Counted from the stretch's first letter, positions 27,016 to 37,490 are shown. The stretch is DNA of 64,000 nucleotides from Sediminibacterium goheungense (GCF_004361915.1 NZ_SNWP01000012.1:186001-250000), one strand, 5' to 3'. A program made the numbers and translations. The notes: generated from the sequence alone by a model not told the origin.

Positions 27016-28602
27016 ATGAAGTACGAGAAAGAGATCAACCGCCGCAAAACATTCGCTATTATTTCGCACCCGGATGCGGGTAAAACTACATTGACGGAAA
27101 AATTACTGTTGTTTGGTGGTGCTATCCAGACAGCTGGTGCCGTAAAAAGTAATAAGATCAAAAAACATGCGACCTCCGATTTCATGGAGATTGAAAGACA
27201 GAGGGGTATCTCGGTGGCCACTTCTGTAATGTCATTTGAATACAGTAATACCCTTATCAACCTTCTGGATACACCCGGTCACAAAGATTTTGCAGAAGAT
27301 ACCTACAGAACACTTACTGCGGTGGATAGTGTAATACTGGTAGTAGACAGTGTGAACGGGGTAGAAGACCAGACACGCAGGCTGATGGAAGTTTGCCGTA
27401 TGCGTGATACGCCGGTTATTGTGTTCATCAATAAAATGGACCGTGATGGAAAGAATCGTTTTGATTTGCTGGAAGAGATCGAAAAAGAGTTGCATATTTC
27501 ATTGCATCCGATGACCTGGCCCATTAATAGTGGTAAGGAATTTAAAGGGGTATACAACCTGCACGAAAAGAGTCTGCGTTTGTTTACGGCCAGTACAAAA
27601 GCAGACGATGATGATACCATCGCTATTGATGATCTCGCCTCTGCTGTTTTAGATGAAAAAGTGGGCGAAAAAGATGCGGCTCAGTTAAGAGAAGATGTTG
27701 AGTTGATAGATGGTGTATATGGAGAATTGCAGGTAGATGATTACCTCACAGCAAAAATTGCACCTGTATTCTTTGGTAGTGCAGTTAATAATTTTGGGGT
27801 AAAGGAAATGCTTGACACATTTATCCGTATTGCACCTGTACCCAGAAGCAGGAATACTTCAGCGAGAACAGTAGAAGTAGGTGAGGAAAAGTTTAGCGGA
27901 TTTATTTTTAAAATACATGCCAACCTCGATCCCAAACACCGCGATCGCATTGCTTTTATGCGTGTATGCAGTGGCAGGTTTGAGCGTAATAAATATTATC
28001 ACCATGTTCGGCTCGATAAGGATATGCGTTTTAGCAATCCGTACAGTTTTATGGCCCGAAGCAAGGATGTTATCGAAGATGCTTATGCCGGTGATGTGGT
28101 GGGTTTGTTTGATACGGGAAACTTTAAAATAGGAGATACCCTCACAGAAGGAGAAGATTTTTACTTTACCGGTATCCCAACGTTTTCACCGGAAATATTT
28201 AAAGAGCTCGTGAATAAGGATCCGATGAAAACCAAACAACTGGAAAAAGGAATCAGCCAGTTAACAGATGAGGGAGTAGCGCAATTATTTACGCAGTTTG
28301 GTGGAAATAAGAAAATCATAGGTTGCGTGGGAGAACTTCAGTTTGAAGTAATTCAATACCGTTTATTGCAGGAATACGGAGCAGCCTGTGAATTCAGAAC
28401 ACTGCCTTTTTATAAAGCTTGCTGGCTAACGGCTGCTGATCAGAAAAAACTGGATGACTTCCTTCGTTTTAAGCAACAGAATTCTGCGGAAGATAAAGAC
28501 GGGCATCCGGTATACCTGGCTCAGAGTGAGTGGTTCCTGAATACGGAGATTACCAATAACCCTGATATCAGGTTTCATTTCTCCAGCGAAATACATAAAT
28601 AA
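27016..28602 (+). CDS. prfC: Peptide chain release factor 3
   Basis: 528-residue translational GTPase that recycles RF1/RF2 after peptide release. GTPase motifs: HPDAGKTT at about 18-25, RGISV switch I, DTPGHKDF, and NKMD. Domain II and the RF3-specific C-terminus ([20 protein letters not shown]) are present at normal length. A word-like repeat fills the space just before its start codon, which might affect initiation. Confidence 0.96.
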   Translation: MKYEKEINRRKTFAIISHPDAGKTTLTEKLLLFGGAIQTAGAVKSNKIKKHATSDFMEIERQRGISVATSVMSFEYSNTLINLLDTPGHKDFAEDTYRTLTAVDSVILVVDSVNGVEDQTRRLMEVCRMRDTPVIVFINKMDRDGKNRFDLLEEIEKELHISLHPMTWPINSGKEFKGVYNLHEKSLRLFTASTKADDDDTIAIDDLASAVLDEKVGEKDAAQLREDVELIDGVYGELQVDDYLTAKIAPVFFGSAVNNFGVKEMLDTFIRIAPVPRSRNTSARTVEVGEEKFSGFIFKIHANLDPKHRDRIAFMRVCSGRFERNKYYHHVRLDKDMRFSNPYSFMARSKDVIEDAYAGDVVGLFDTGNFKIGDTLTEGEDFYFTGIPTFSPEIFKELVNKDPMKTKQLEKGISQLTDEGVAQLFTQFGGNKKIIGCVGELQFEVIQYRLLQEYGAACEFRTLPFYKACWLTAADQKKLDDFLRFKQQNSAEDKDGHPVYLAQSEWFLNTEITNNPDIRFHFSSEIHK

Positions 28603-28628
28603 AACATCTCTGTAGGCAAGAACGTCTA

Positions 28629-29681
28629 TCAGTTGGTGATCGGAAGCTGAATGGTGAATACGGCTCCTTTGTTTTTACCCTCACTGAAAGCCGCGATCAT
28701 GCCACCATGGTTTTGTATTACTTTACGGGTAAGGTACAGGCCAACCCCAGAAGAAACTTCGCCATCGGTTCCTATCTTGCCCTCAGATGTAAATTTGTTA
28801 AACAATAGTTCAGCTTTACCAGACTCAAAACCAATTCCTTTATCTGCCACGAGTAAATGAATATGTCCACTGAATACGTGCAGTTTTACAATTACCTCAT
28901 CACCACGGTATGAGAATTTTATCGCATTGCCGATAATATTCGATACAGCTTGTGAAAGCAAACGTGTATTGCATTTAACCTGGATGTCGGGAACTGGATG
29001 TATGGTAATTGTAATGTCTTTTCTGGAAGCTGCTGCCTGCTGCATATCTACTGCCATGAATACGATATCCCGGATATTTTTTGCTTCGAAAATATGAGAT
29101 ACTGCTTCATCTTTCCCTGTTTGCAGTATTTCAATGATATCCTGGATAAACACCAATTGCTCACTGGCCATTTTATGTATGATTGCACCGTATTTTGATG
29201 CGAACGCAGCCCCATCTTCTGCCTGCAACAAATCGCCCAGACTTATTAGTTGGGTAAAGGGAACCCTCAGATCATGAGAAAGCAGGGTGAGTATGTCCCT
29301 GCGTTCTTTCAAAAGGGCATCCATGGAGTCGATGGTGACTTGTACCTGTTGTAATAATTGTCCCGCTTCATCTGTATAATGTACCGGCAGTGCAGGAACC
29401 AGTTTTTTACGGGTATAATTTTGTAAAGCAGTTTTTGCCTGCTGAATGGGCCATAACAAGCTTCTTAACAGTAATAAGGTTAAACCGGTTGCTACAAGTG
29501 TCGCCAGCAGAGCTACCAGTATTACATTCCACCCCTTTAATGGCATCCATTCAAATACAATGGCAATAATTAATACAATCAGCGGTATGTGTACCCCAAT
29601 AAAAGCAATAAATAAGAATTTTAAAGTATAATTTGAGGAGAGAAAGCCGGGTTTAGAGAAAATATGGTAGATGTTTTTCAT
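28629..29681 (-). CDS. Membrane sensor histidine kinase (orphan)
   Basis: 350 residues with two predicted membrane segments (about 21-43 and 51-72) enclosing almost no extracytoplasmic loop, then a HAMP-like linker. Phospho-acceptor is His136 in LLSHDLRVPFTQ. The ATP-binding domain shows NIIGNAIKFS (N box), VADKGIGFES (G1) and SSGVGLYLTRKV (G2). No response regulator lies next to it. With so short a sensor loop, it probably senses membrane or cytoplasmic signals. Confidence 0.9.
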   Translation of the reverse strand: MKNIYHIFSKPGFLSSNYTLKFLFIAFIGVHIPLIVLIIAIVFEWMPLKGWNVILVALLATLVATGLTLLLLRSLLWPIQQAKTALQNYTRKKLVPALPVHYTDEAGQLLQQVQVTIDSMDALLKERRDILTLLSHDLRVPFTQLISLGDLLQAEDGAAFASKYGAIIHKMASEQLVFIQDIIEILQTGKDEAVSHIFEAKNIRDIVFMAVDMQQAAASRKDITITIHPVPDIQVKCNTRLLSQAVSNIIGNAIKFSYRGDEVIVKLHVFSGHIHLLVADKGIGFESGKAELLFNKFTSEGKIGTDGEVSSGVGLYLTRKVIQNHGGMIAAFSEGKNKGAVFTIQLPITN

Positions 29682-29752
29682 ATATTGGATTGCATTACAA
29701 AAATGCCTTCTTTGTTCCGTATCAGACCATTAAAATTAAAAAAAGATTAAAA

Positions 29753-30283
29753 ATGAATTTGTTTACTACTAATCGATTGATAGTCAGGAAGTTTGAATGG
29801 GCAGATGAGGAAGATTTTTATCAATTGAATAGCCACCCGGATGTAATGAGGTTTATAAGGCCTGCAAAGACAAGGGAGGAGTGCAGGCTCTTTTTGAACG
29901 AAAATCTCCAACTATACCAGGCAGGTTCAGCCATTGGAAGGTATCATGTAGCTGAAAAATCATCTTACCGGTTTGCAGGCACATTCTCTGTTTTAATGAT
30001 GCCCGACAGGGATGCTTTTCATATTGGATATGCCTTAATGCCTGATGCACAGGGTAAAGGATTGGCAAAAGAACTATTACAGGCAGGCCTGCAATGGCTG
30101 GCCATGAATAGTGAGCGGCCCGAAATTTTTGCCATTACGTCTACCGAAAACATACCCTCAGTGGCATTATTGCAAAAAGCAGGGTTTGCGCAACTGGAAG
30201 ATATCACCGACCACGGAAAGCAACTCAATGTATTCATGATACCCCGTTCCCAAATATCGAATCAACAGGCTTCTGCCTGCTAA
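29753..30283 (+). CDS. GNAT family N-acetyltransferase (RimJ/RimL type)
   Basis: 176 residues from the ATG at 29753, where similarity to the family begins (FTTNRLIVRKF); an upstream in-frame start would add 21 low-complexity residues. The acetyl-CoA loop is DAQGKGLAKELL, followed by TSTENIPSVALLQKAGFAQ, typical of Acetyltransf_3 enzymes that modify ribosomal proteins or amines. Substrate unknown. It lies immediately upstream of rimO, whose -7 box overlaps its last codons. Confidence 0.88.
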   Translation: MNLFTTNRLIVRKFEWADEEDFYQLNSHPDVMRFIRPAKTREECRLFLNENLQLYQAGSAIGRYHVAEKSSYRFAGTFSVLMMPDRDAFHIGYALMPDAQGKGLAKELLQAGLQWLAMNSERPEIFAITSTENIPSVALLQKAGFAQLEDITDHGKQLNVFMIPRSQISNQQASAC

Positions 30284-30287
30284 TTAC

Positions 30288-30295
30288 TACCTTTG
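30288..30295 (+). promoter_or_regulatory. Putative -7 box for rimO
   Basis: TACCTTTG matches TAnnTTTG exactly and ends 9 bases before the rimO ATG, implying a very short leader. No matching -33 box is evident. Confidence 0.4.
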
Positions 30296-30304
30296 CAGCC
30301 ATAT

Positions 30305-31612
30305 ATGAAGTCGAAAACGCTAAAGAAAGATAAGGTTAACATTATTACACTGGGTTGCAGTAAGAACCTGGTAGACAGTGAAGTGCTGAGCGGGCAACTG
30401 AGTGCAAATGCAATTGATGTTGTGCATGAGAATAAAAAACTCGATCACAATATAGTGGTGGTAAATACCTGTGGTTTTATTGATAAGGCCAAGGAAGAGA
30501 GTATTAATACCATTCTGGATCAGGTTGAACTGAAACGAAGAGGTAAGCTTGATAAAGTATATGTTACCGGTTGCCTGAGCGAAAGATACCGTGGCGATCT
30601 GGAAGCAGAAATGCCTGAAGTAGATGCCTGGTTCGGTACCATGGAGCTTCCATTGATACTCAAAAAATTTGAAGCGGATTATAAAGCAGAACTGGTAGGG
30701 GAAAGATTGTTAAGTACCCCTCAGCATTATGCTTATATGAAAATAAGCGAAGGCTGTAACCGCACCTGTTCTTTTTGTGCCATTCCACTAATGCGTGGTC
30801 AGCACATCAGTAAGCCCATTGAAGAACTGGTAGCAGAAGCAGAAGGGTTGGTGAAAAAAGGGGTAAAAGAAATTATGTTGATTGCGCAGGAACTGACTTA
30901 TTATGGATTAGATATTTACAAGAAAAGAGAGTTACCCCGATTATTACATGCATTGGCCGATGTGAAAGGCATTGAATGGATCCGTCTGCATTATGCCTAT
31001 CCGAGTAAGTTTCCACTGGAAGTACTGGATGTGATGCGCGAGCGCGACAATATCTGTAAATACCTCGATATGCCTTTGCAGCATGCAAGCAATCATATGC
31101 TGAAAGCCATGCGGAGAAATATTACGAGAGAAGAAATGACAGAACTGATAAGAGAAATCAGACAAAGGGTTCCCGGTATCTGTTTACGTACCACGCTGAT
31201 TGCCGGATTTCCGGGTGAAACAGAAGAAGATGTTGAGGAACTCAAAGATTTTCTCAGGGAACACCGCTTCGATCGTGTAGGTATTTTCAGTTACAGCCAT
31301 GAAGAAAATACCAGTGCCTATGATCTCGAAGATAATATCTCTGCTGAAGTAAAAGCAGAACGTGCACAGGAAATTATGGAAGTGCAACAGGAAATCAGCT
31401 ATGAAAAGAACCAGGAAAAAGTGGGTAAAATTTTCAAAGTTCTGATCGATAAAAAAGAAGCAGGACGTTATCTGGGCAGAACAGAGTTCGACAGCGTAGA
31501 AGTAGACAATGAAGTGGTAGTGCACTCCAGCAAAAAATTACAACCCGGCGATTTTGTACAGGTGAAAATTACAAAAGCATACGACTACGATCTGGAAGGG
31601 GAGGTGGTGTGA
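30305..31612 (+). CDS. rimO: Ribosomal protein S12 methylthiotransferase
   Basis: 435 residues from the ATG at 30305 (a TTG at 30293 is less likely). Radical-SAM methylthiotransferase that modifies an Asp of S12. The N-terminal UPF0004 domain has GCSKNLVDSE, NTCGFIDKAKEES and VTGCLSERY; the radical-SAM cluster is CNRTCSFC in SEGCNRTCSFCAIPLMRG. The C-terminal TRAM domain is present (EVDNEVVVHSSKKLQPGDFV). A word-like repeat follows its stop codon directly. Confidence 0.96.
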   Translation: MKSKTLKKDKVNIITLGCSKNLVDSEVLSGQLSANAIDVVHENKKLDHNIVVVNTCGFIDKAKEESINTILDQVELKRRGKLDKVYVTGCLSERYRGDLEAEMPEVDAWFGTMELPLILKKFEADYKAELVGERLLSTPQHYAYMKISEGCNRTCSFCAIPLMRGQHISKPIEELVAEAEGLVKKGVKEIMLIAQELTYYGLDIYKKRELPRLLHALADVKGIEWIRLHYAYPSKFPLEVLDVMRERDNICKYLDMPLQHASNHMLKAMRRNITREEMTELIREIRQRVPGICLRTTLIAGFPGETEEDVEELKDFLREHRFDRVGIFSYSHEENTSAYDLEDNISAEVKAERAQEIMEVQQEISYEKNQEKVGKIFKVLIDKKEAGRYLGRTEFDSVEVDNEVVVHSSKKLQPGDFVQVKITKAYDYDLEGEVV

Positions 31613-31710
31613 AATGAGAAATATGAAATAAGAAATAAGGAATGTGAAAGTGAAATGATAAGATTCTTTACTTACTGATTTCTTATTTCATATTCCTTAT
31701 TCCTGATTTC
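31613..31710. repeat. AAATAAGAAATAAGG word repeat at a convergent gene end
   Basis: An A-rich block after the rimO stop (ATATGAAATAAGAAATAAGGAAT, 31621-31643) is roughly mirrored by its complement (TTTCTTATTTCATATTCC, 31680-31697). The mirrored half runs through the stop codon of the sterol-desaturase-like gene and encodes its last residues. The whole can fold into a hairpin shared by both gene ends. Confidence 0.65.
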
Positions 31711-32960
31711 TCTGTTTCTAAGCTTTCTGTAAAAGAAATATAAAACGATGCAATAAATGAGAGCAACAGATAGGTTGCCATGATATAGGTTGATCCATTG
31801 ATCAATTGGTTCATGCCAAACCAGTCTCCGTTGCGGATGAGGATGGAAAATCCCAGGATACATTTCAACGATTCCCATACCCAGGCATACCTGTTTCTAT
31901 CCATCAAGTCGGTAAATGCATAGACCTGTAAAAAGATAAATCCACCATAGATAAATATACCCGGGCTGCCGATGGCGGCAATATTACCAAAGCAATAGCT
32001 GATGAGTAATAATGTGCAGGTCATTTGTATCCATGACCAGGCAAGCAGTGTTTTGGAATGACCTGTTTCATATTTCTCGAAATGGTACACATCCTCAATT
32101 TTATATACAGGAAATTTCTCTGCTACATCAGCAGGTCGCCAGCCGGTTGGCATAAGCCATATTCTGAATTTATCTTTCCAGCTTTGCGCATGCCATGCAT
32201 CCTTGATAAGTAACCATAAATGCATGAAATTAATTTTAATGGGGTTCCATGTCCGTACAGGTCTGGTAATACCATATACAGCGGGTACCTCAGGTAATTC
32301 TTCCTGATAGGTTCCAAACATTTTATCCCAGAAAATAAAAATCTGACCATAGTTTTTATCCATGTACTCCTTGTTAATAGCATGGTGTACCCGGTGATGA
32401 GAAGGTGTTACAATTATTTTTTCGAGAAACCCCATTTTATGGATATGCTGCGTATGGTACCAGAATTGAGCAAACAAATGAAGCGGTGCCACAATGGCTA
32501 CCACCTGTCCGGGTACACCTAGTAATGCGGCAGGTAATAAGAATATGGTAAATATTTTTACAATCGATGATATGCTCTGTCTGAGTGCACAGGCAAGGTT
32601 AAAATCTTCGCTGCTGTGATGGATGATATGGTTGTTCCAGAAGAAATTGTATTCATGAGCAATCCTGTGTATCCAATAACCGGCAAAATCCAGTGCCATA
32701 AAAGCAATAAAATAGGTTAAAAAACCGGCCGGAACCTTCGTAATGGCCAGATGATCCACCATCCATTCATAACTGATCACTGCAAAGCCTAATCCCAGTA
32801 CATCTTTGGTAACATTGGTAACGCCGGAGCTAAGACTGGAAATCATATCCAGCGTGCGAACCGTTTCTTTTCCTTTATACCAGCCATACCATTTTTCCAA
32901 AAGAACCAGTAAGAGAAATACCGGCATGGCAATCAGAATGATCTTTCCGTAAGTTTCCAT
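31683..32960 (-). CDS. Sterol desaturase / fatty-acid hydroxylase superfamily membrane protein
   Basis: 425 residues with several membrane segments. The di-iron histidine motifs are present: HRIAHEYNFFWNNHIIHHSSED and HHRVHHAINKEYMDKNYG (first split at HRIAH and HIIHH). The C-terminal third holds further hydrophobic segments beyond the usual hydroxylase core. Substrate may be a lipid or hopanoid-like compound; not determinable here. The final residues (about EKSGIRNMK) are encoded by a dispersed repeat, so the C-terminus was probably altered by it. Confidence 0.88.
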   Translation of the reverse strand: METYGKIILIAMPVFLLLVLLEKWYGWYKGKETVRTLDMISSLSSGVTNVTKDVLGLGFAVISYEWMVDHLAITKVPAGFLTYFIAFMALDFAGYWIHRIAHEYNFFWNNHIIHHSSEDFNLACALRQSISSIVKIFTIFLLPAALLGVPGQVVAIVAPLHLFAQFWYHTQHIHKMGFLEKIIVTPSHHRVHHAINKEYMDKNYGQIFIFWDKMFGTYQEELPEVPAVYGITRPVRTWNPIKINFMHLWLLIKDAWHAQSWKDKFRIWLMPTGWRPADVAEKFPVYKIEDVYHFEKYETGHSKTLLAWSWIQMTCTLLLISYCFGNIAAIGSPGIFIYGGFIFLQVYAFTDLMDRNRYAWVWESLKCILGFSILIRNGDWFGMNQLINGSTYIMATYLLLSFIASFYISFTESLETEKSGIRNMK

Positions 32961-32997
32961 ATGGTAATCGTAGTGGTATAAATTTAGGGATTTTTGC

Positions 32998-33083
32998 GTG
33001 AATGGTGAATGGTCAATGGTGAGTAGTGAGTAGTCAGTAGTCAGTAGTCAGTAGTGAGTGGGGGCGTTTACTCACTACTCACT
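32998..33083. repeat. Word-like intergenic repeat, family A (copy 2)
   Basis: GAATGGTGAATGGTCAATGG followed by TGAGTAGTGAGTAGTCAGTAG-type tandem words, the reverse complement of the 9267-9328 blocks. A hairpin GTAGTGAGT/ACTCACTAC (33051-33059 with 33070-33078) is included. It lies between the starts of two divergent genes. Confidence 0.75.
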
Positions 33084-33150
33084 CCCTTCCCTGTTAAAAA
33101 TTACCAGCGGCGCCATGTATTTCCAGTAAATTGTATTTTTATGCCTTATT

Positions 33151-34749
33151 ATGAAGCACCACTGTAGCCGTTTATCATACGAAAGCACCGGATATTTTTC
33201 ATCGATTGTAACTGATTATCTGGCAGGTGCATCAGCACTTCGCCCATTTTACGCACACCAACCTGATCTGGAGGGTATAAAAAATGCGATAGCATCAAGA
33301 CAGGATTTTTTCACACCCAGGCACATACTTGTAGAAAGTCTGGAGGAGCAATATCGTTCTATCAGCATGGAAGAACAGGTGAGTAGTAATATAGCGGCTT
33401 TAGCTAATGAAAACACTTTTACAATTGTAACAGCGCACCAACCCAATATATTTACCGGACCACTGTACTTTATCTATAAAATTTTACATGCCATACAACT
33501 GGCAACCTCTCTTTCTGAACAGATGCCGGCATACCGTTTTGTTCCTGTTTACTATATGGGTAGTGAAGATGCGGATCTGGATGAACTGGGGCAGATCAAT
33601 ATTGACGGACACCCATTGCAATGGGACACTTCGCAGACAGGTGCCGTTGGACGGATGAAAGTAGATAAGGAACTGATTAAACTATTGGATGCCATTGAAG
33701 GACAAACAGGGGTACTGCCATACGGAAAAGAATTATCAGCTTTATTCAGACAATCTTATGTGAGCGGCAGAACCATACAGGAAGCAACCCTGCATCTGGT
33801 GAATGGATTGTTTGGAAGGTTTGGACTGGTAGTGCTGATACCCGATCAGCAAAAATTAAAAGCAGCTTTTACATCCGTTATTGAAAAAGAACTGTTGGAA
33901 GGTTTTTCTCATAAGGTAGTTCAGCAGTCAACGACGGCGCTCGGAAAAACATACAAGGTACAGGCGGCAGGTAGAGAAATAAATTTATTTTATCTGATCA
34001 ATGACCGGAGAGAAAGAATAGAGAAAGAGGGGGGGGATTTTGTTGTACATGCTTTGGGGCTCCGTTTTAACCAGACTGAAATACTGGAAGAATTAAAAAA
34101 TCATCCTGAAAGATTCAGCCCTAATGTAATCCTTCGTGGTGCTTTCCAGGAAACGATATTGCCGAATATTGCTTTTATCGGTGGTGGGGGAGAGCTTGCT
34201 TACTGGCTGGAGCTGAAAGAAGTATTTGCAGCGATTGCCATTCCCTTTCCGGTATTGGTATTGAGAAATTCATTCCTGCTTATGACGGCTGAACAGGAAC
34301 AGAGAATGCTCCAACTGGAGCTCAATCATCCATCTCTTTTTCAGAAAACAGAAGTGATACTCAATCAGCTGGTGAAGAAAAGAACCAGCCGCCAACTTAA
34401 TCTTACCAAAGAAATAGCGCAGTTGTCTGTTTTGTATGAACAAATGAAGCAGCAAGCGGGTACGATAGATGAAACACTTAAGCCGCATGTAGAAGCTTTA
34501 TCAGTAAAAGCATTGAAACGTTTGAACGAACTCGAAAAGAAAATGCTAAGGGCTGAAAAAAGAAAATTTGAAGCAGAGGAGAGACAAATTCAGGGCTTGA
34601 AAAAACACTTATTTCCGGCTGATAGTTTGCAGGAACGTGTGGATAATATCTCAGGCTGGTATGCCAGGTATGGTAATAGTTGGATAGATATGCTATTGAA
34701 AAATTCTTTACCTATAGAATCTCAGTTTTCAATCATTACTATTTCGTAG
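33151..34749 (+). CDS. bshC: Bacillithiol biosynthesis cysteine-adding enzyme
   Basis: 532 residues, the usual BshC length. It couples cysteine to glucosaminyl-malate in the last step of bacillithiol synthesis. Recognisable segments are [19 protein letters not shown] near 92-110, [12 protein letters not shown], and [28 protein letters not shown] (quoted in two parts in the family signature). The C-terminal ~110 residues form a charged coiled coil ([19 protein letters not shown]). It suggests this organism uses bacillithiol as a low-molecular-weight thiol. It overlaps purE by 11 bases, tail to tail. Confidence 0.93.
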   Translation: MKHHCSRLSYESTGYFSSIVTDYLAGASALRPFYAHQPDLEGIKNAIASRQDFFTPRHILVESLEEQYRSISMEEQVSSNIAALANENTFTIVTAHQPNIFTGPLYFIYKILHAIQLATSLSEQMPAYRFVPVYYMGSEDADLDELGQINIDGHPLQWDTSQTGAVGRMKVDKELIKLLDAIEGQTGVLPYGKELSALFRQSYVSGRTIQEATLHLVNGLFGRFGLVVLIPDQQKLKAAFTSVIEKELLEGFSHKVVQQSTTALGKTYKVQAAGREINLFYLINDRRERIEKEGGDFVVHALGLRFNQTEILEELKNHPERFSPNVILRGAFQETILPNIAFIGGGGELAYWLELKEVFAAIAIPFPVLVLRNSFLLMTAEQEQRMLQLELNHPSLFQKTEVILNQLVKKRTSRQLNLTKEIAQLSVLYEQMKQQAGTIDETLKPHVEALSVKALKRLNELEKKMLRAEKRKFEAEERQIQGLKKHLFPADSLQERVDNISGWYARYGNSWIDMLLKNSLPIESQFSIITIS

Positions 34750-35269
34750 GGGTATCAAAACTATTCGGCCATTGCTTTTTGAGTCCTTCAATCTTCGTTC
34801 CCACTTCCTCCTGCATTTGCTGCTTGTAAGCGGCTAATTTTTCTGCAGTCTGCATATGGGTTGAACCAATGATTTGTGCAGCCAGAATACCCGCATTTTT
34901 TGCTGCATTCAACGCTACAGTGGCAACCGGCACACCATTTGGCATTTGAAGGATCGATAAAACAGAATCCCAGCCATCAATCGAATTAGAAGATTTGATA
35001 GGTACCCCGATAACCGGCAGGGTGGTAATAGCGGCCACCATACCCGGTAAATGTGCAGCACCTCCTGCACCGGCAATAATTACCTGTAAACCCCTCGATT
35101 TTGCCTTTTCAGCATATTCGGCCATCCGTTGTGGCGTTCTGTGTGCTGAAACCACTGTTAATTCAAACGATATGTCAAATTGAGTAAGTATATCAGCAGC
35201 AGCACGCATAATACCAAGATCACTGTCGCTGCCCATAATGATACCAACGAGGGGAAAGGATTGCGTCAT
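34739..35269 (-). CDS. purE: N5-carboxyaminoimidazole ribonucleotide mutase
   Basis: 176-residue class I PurE of de novo purine synthesis. Signature segments: [14 protein letters not shown] at the start, [38 protein letters not shown] and the [12 protein letters not shown] stretch. Complete at normal length. Its 3' end overlaps bshC on the other strand. No purK is adjacent. Confidence 0.95.
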   Translation of the reverse strand: MTQSFPLVGIIMGSDSDLGIMRAAADILTQFDISFELTVVSAHRTPQRMAEYAEKAKSRGLQVIIAGAGGAAHLPGMVAAITTLPVIGVPIKSSNSIDGWDSVLSILQMPNGVPVATVALNAAKNAGILAAQIIGSTHMQTAEKLAAYKQQMQEEVGTKIEGLKKQWPNSFDTPTK

Positions 35270-35273
35270 ACTA

Positions 35274-35281
35274 CAAAGATA
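35274..35281 (-). promoter_or_regulatory. Putative -7 box for purE
   Basis: On the minus strand TATCTTTG matches TAnnTTTG exactly, ending 4 bases before the ATG, which implies a nearly leaderless transcript. No -33 match. Confidence 0.4.
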
Positions 35282-35314
35282 CGAAATCTGAAATTATCAC
35301 TAAGTTAGCAACAC

Positions 35315-36730
35315 TCACGGTAGATTTTTTATGTGGTAGGCGCTGATGGACCTTATTACCACCGGAGCTTTTGTTTCATGAATCGTAACCCGTACTCGAT
35401 TTGTTTTTACAGCACGAAAACCAGCAATTTTTTTTCTGCCGATAGTGGTACCGGAAAATACTTTTTCAAAGTGATCCTTGTTCCAGCATTCAATGCTGAA
35501 GGAAATGACTCTCTGACCATAGTCAATCATTTCTTCCAGACTAAGTGCATTGATCAACTGCTCTCCGGGAAGCGTGAAAGTTAGCTGAACATTTTCCGCA
35601 GCGTCAGCAGCCCAGTAAGTCTTGATATTGTGATCTGTTAAACTTCTGAGACCTTTCTGCTGGCGATCATTCGTAGTGATAACTGTATTGGAAAAAAGAT
35701 CTGTACGGAAAGCCTCGGCCCTCATTTTTGCAAAACCCATCAGTGCGGCTGAATCATTCGGATGGAACAGACCTCTTCTGTCGGGAGGAATATTTAACAA
35801 TAAATTCCCTCCATTACCAACAGAGCCTAAGTAGATATTGAATAAGGTTTCAGGTGTCTTTACCTTGTTGTCTTCTTCTTTATGGTAAAACCAGCCCGGT
35901 CTGATCGATACATCTGCTTCTGCCGGTATCCAGTGTTTTCCATTGAAGTTACCCTGGTTCAACGTATCTGTATGCGGGGCACCGAGTCCTCTTGCAAAAC
36001 CTGCTGTGTCGAGCAGGTTCCAGTTGGTATTACCTATGAATCCTTTTTCATTGCCACACCAGCGTATGCTGGGGCCAATATCACTAAAGATGATCATCTT
36101 CGGCTGAAAACGAAAAGCTGAGTCTTCAAATCTGTTGAAATCATATACCTGCTTCTTTCCATTGGGGCCCTCTCCATTGGCTCCATCCCACCAGAACTCG
36201 AAAAAAGGACCATATTGCGTAATCAATTCTTTCATGGTGGCAATATAGATATCGTTGTATTCGGGGGTGCCGTATTTGGGGTGGTTCCTGTCCCATGGCG
36301 ATAAATAAATACCCATTTCAATGCCCTCTTTTTTACAGGCATCCGCCAATGCTTTTACCACATTACCCTTTCCATTCATCCATCTGCTTTCTCTTACTGT
36401 ATGTGTACTGTATTGACTGGGCCATAACGAAAAACCATCATGGTGCTTGGCTGTAAGTATAATACCTTTTGCGCCTGCTTTCCTGGCTATACGGGCCCAC
36501 TGGCGGCAATCCAATGCTGTCGGATTGAAGATGTCGGGTCTTTCATCACCTTCACCCCATTCTTTATCTGTAAACGTATTCGGGCCAAAATGGATAAAAA
36601 GGTAAAATTCCTTTTCATGCCATGCCAGTTGTTCCTTACTGGGAACCGGATATACAGGTTGTATTTTCTGCGACCAGCTTTTGGTTGCCAGAAAAATGAA
36701 TAAGCAAAGAATGATTTTTTTCACAAGCAT
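35315..36730 (-). CDS. Exported alpha-L-fucosidase (GH29)
   Basis: 471 residues with a signal peptide (about 1-20). GH29 core: FIHFGPNTF near 46-54, TAKHHDGFSLWPS at 93-105, and the nucleophile Asp182 in FWWDGANG. A small C-terminal beta domain (from about 360) follows, as in fucosidases with a discoidin-like module. It probably removes terminal fucose from glycans in the periplasm. Together with the GH20 enzyme at 45529 it points to host- or algal-type glycan use. Confidence 0.92.
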   Translation of the reverse strand: MLVKKIILCLFIFLATKSWSQKIQPVYPVPSKEQLAWHEKEFYLFIHFGPNTFTDKEWGEGDERPDIFNPTALDCRQWARIARKAGAKGIILTAKHHDGFSLWPSQYSTHTVRESRWMNGKGNVVKALADACKKEGIEMGIYLSPWDRNHPKYGTPEYNDIYIATMKELITQYGPFFEFWWDGANGEGPNGKKQVYDFNRFEDSAFRFQPKMIIFSDIGPSIRWCGNEKGFIGNTNWNLLDTAGFARGLGAPHTDTLNQGNFNGKHWIPAEADVSIRPGWFYHKEEDNKVKTPETLFNIYLGSVGNGGNLLLNIPPDRRGLFHPNDSAALMGFAKMRAEAFRTDLFSNTVITTNDRQQKGLRSLTDHNIKTYWAADAAENVQLTFTLPGEQLINALSLEEMIDYGQRVISFSIECWNKDHFEKVFSGTTIGRKKIAGFRAVKTNRVRVTIHETKAPVVIRSISAYHIKNLP

Positions 36731-36761
36731 TGGGTTGAATAGAAATAAAATCTGCCAGAAT

Positions 36762-37481
36762 TTATACTAACTGTCGTTTATACATCTGAACCGTATTCTC
36801 ATAACCGAGGTAAATAGCATCGCAAACAAGGGCATGACCAATACTTACTTCATCGAGATAGGGGATATGCTGTTTTAAAAACTTGAGATTACTCAGGTCG
36901 AGATCATGCCCGGCATTTATACCCAGGCCAAGTTCCTTTGCTTTGGCAGCGGCAATCACATAAGGTGCAACTGCTTCTGAAGTTTTGCCTTCAGCAAATA
37001 GTTTTGCATACCCTTCTGTATAGAGTTCAATACGGTCGGTACCCGTTAGGGCAGCACCTTCCACCATTTCAACAACAGGATCAACAAAAATGGATACACG
37101 GATACCTGCTTTTTTAAAAATGCCAATAATGTCAATCAGATAGTCTTTGTGTGCAATGGTGTTCCATCCATGATCGCTTGTGAGTTGTCCGAGTGCATCG
37201 GGTACCAGTGTTACCTGATGAGGTTTTGTTTCCAGCACCAGGTCCACAAATTTTGATTCGGTAGGGTTGCCTTCGATATTGAATTCTGTAGTGATGATTT
37301 TTCGGATGGCCCTTGTATCATCGTAACGAATATGTCTTTCATCCGGTCTGGGATGTACGGTAATACCATCTGCGCCAAACTTTTCAGCATCAACCGCTGC
37401 TTTTACTACATTAGGATTATCGCCACCCCTGCTATTCCTGAGCGTGGCAAATTTGTTGATGTTTACACTGAGTTTTGTCAT
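36762..37481 (-). CDS. pdxJ: Pyridoxine 5'-phosphate synthase
   Basis: 239 residues, the expected length. TIM-barrel enzyme that condenses 1-deoxyxylulose-5-phosphate with 3-amino-2-oxopropyl phosphate in vitamin B6 synthesis. Signatures: SVNINKFATLRNSRGG at the start, GADGITVHPRPDERHI, INAGHDLDLSNL and EVSIGHALVCDAI. A perfect 37-base palindrome ends 9 bases before its start codon, where the ribosome would bind. Confidence 0.95.
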   Translation of the reverse strand: MTKLSVNINKFATLRNSRGGDNPNVVKAAVDAEKFGADGITVHPRPDERHIRYDDTRAIRKIITTEFNIEGNPTESKFVDLVLETKPHQVTLVPDALGQLTSDHGWNTIAHKDYLIDIIGIFKKAGIRVSIFVDPVVEMVEGAALTGTDRIELYTEGYAKLFAEGKTSEAVAPYVIAAAKAKELGLGINAGHDLDLSNLKFLKQHIPYLDEVSIGHALVCDAIYLGYENTVQMYKRQLV

Positions 37482-37490
37482 ATGGCAAAG

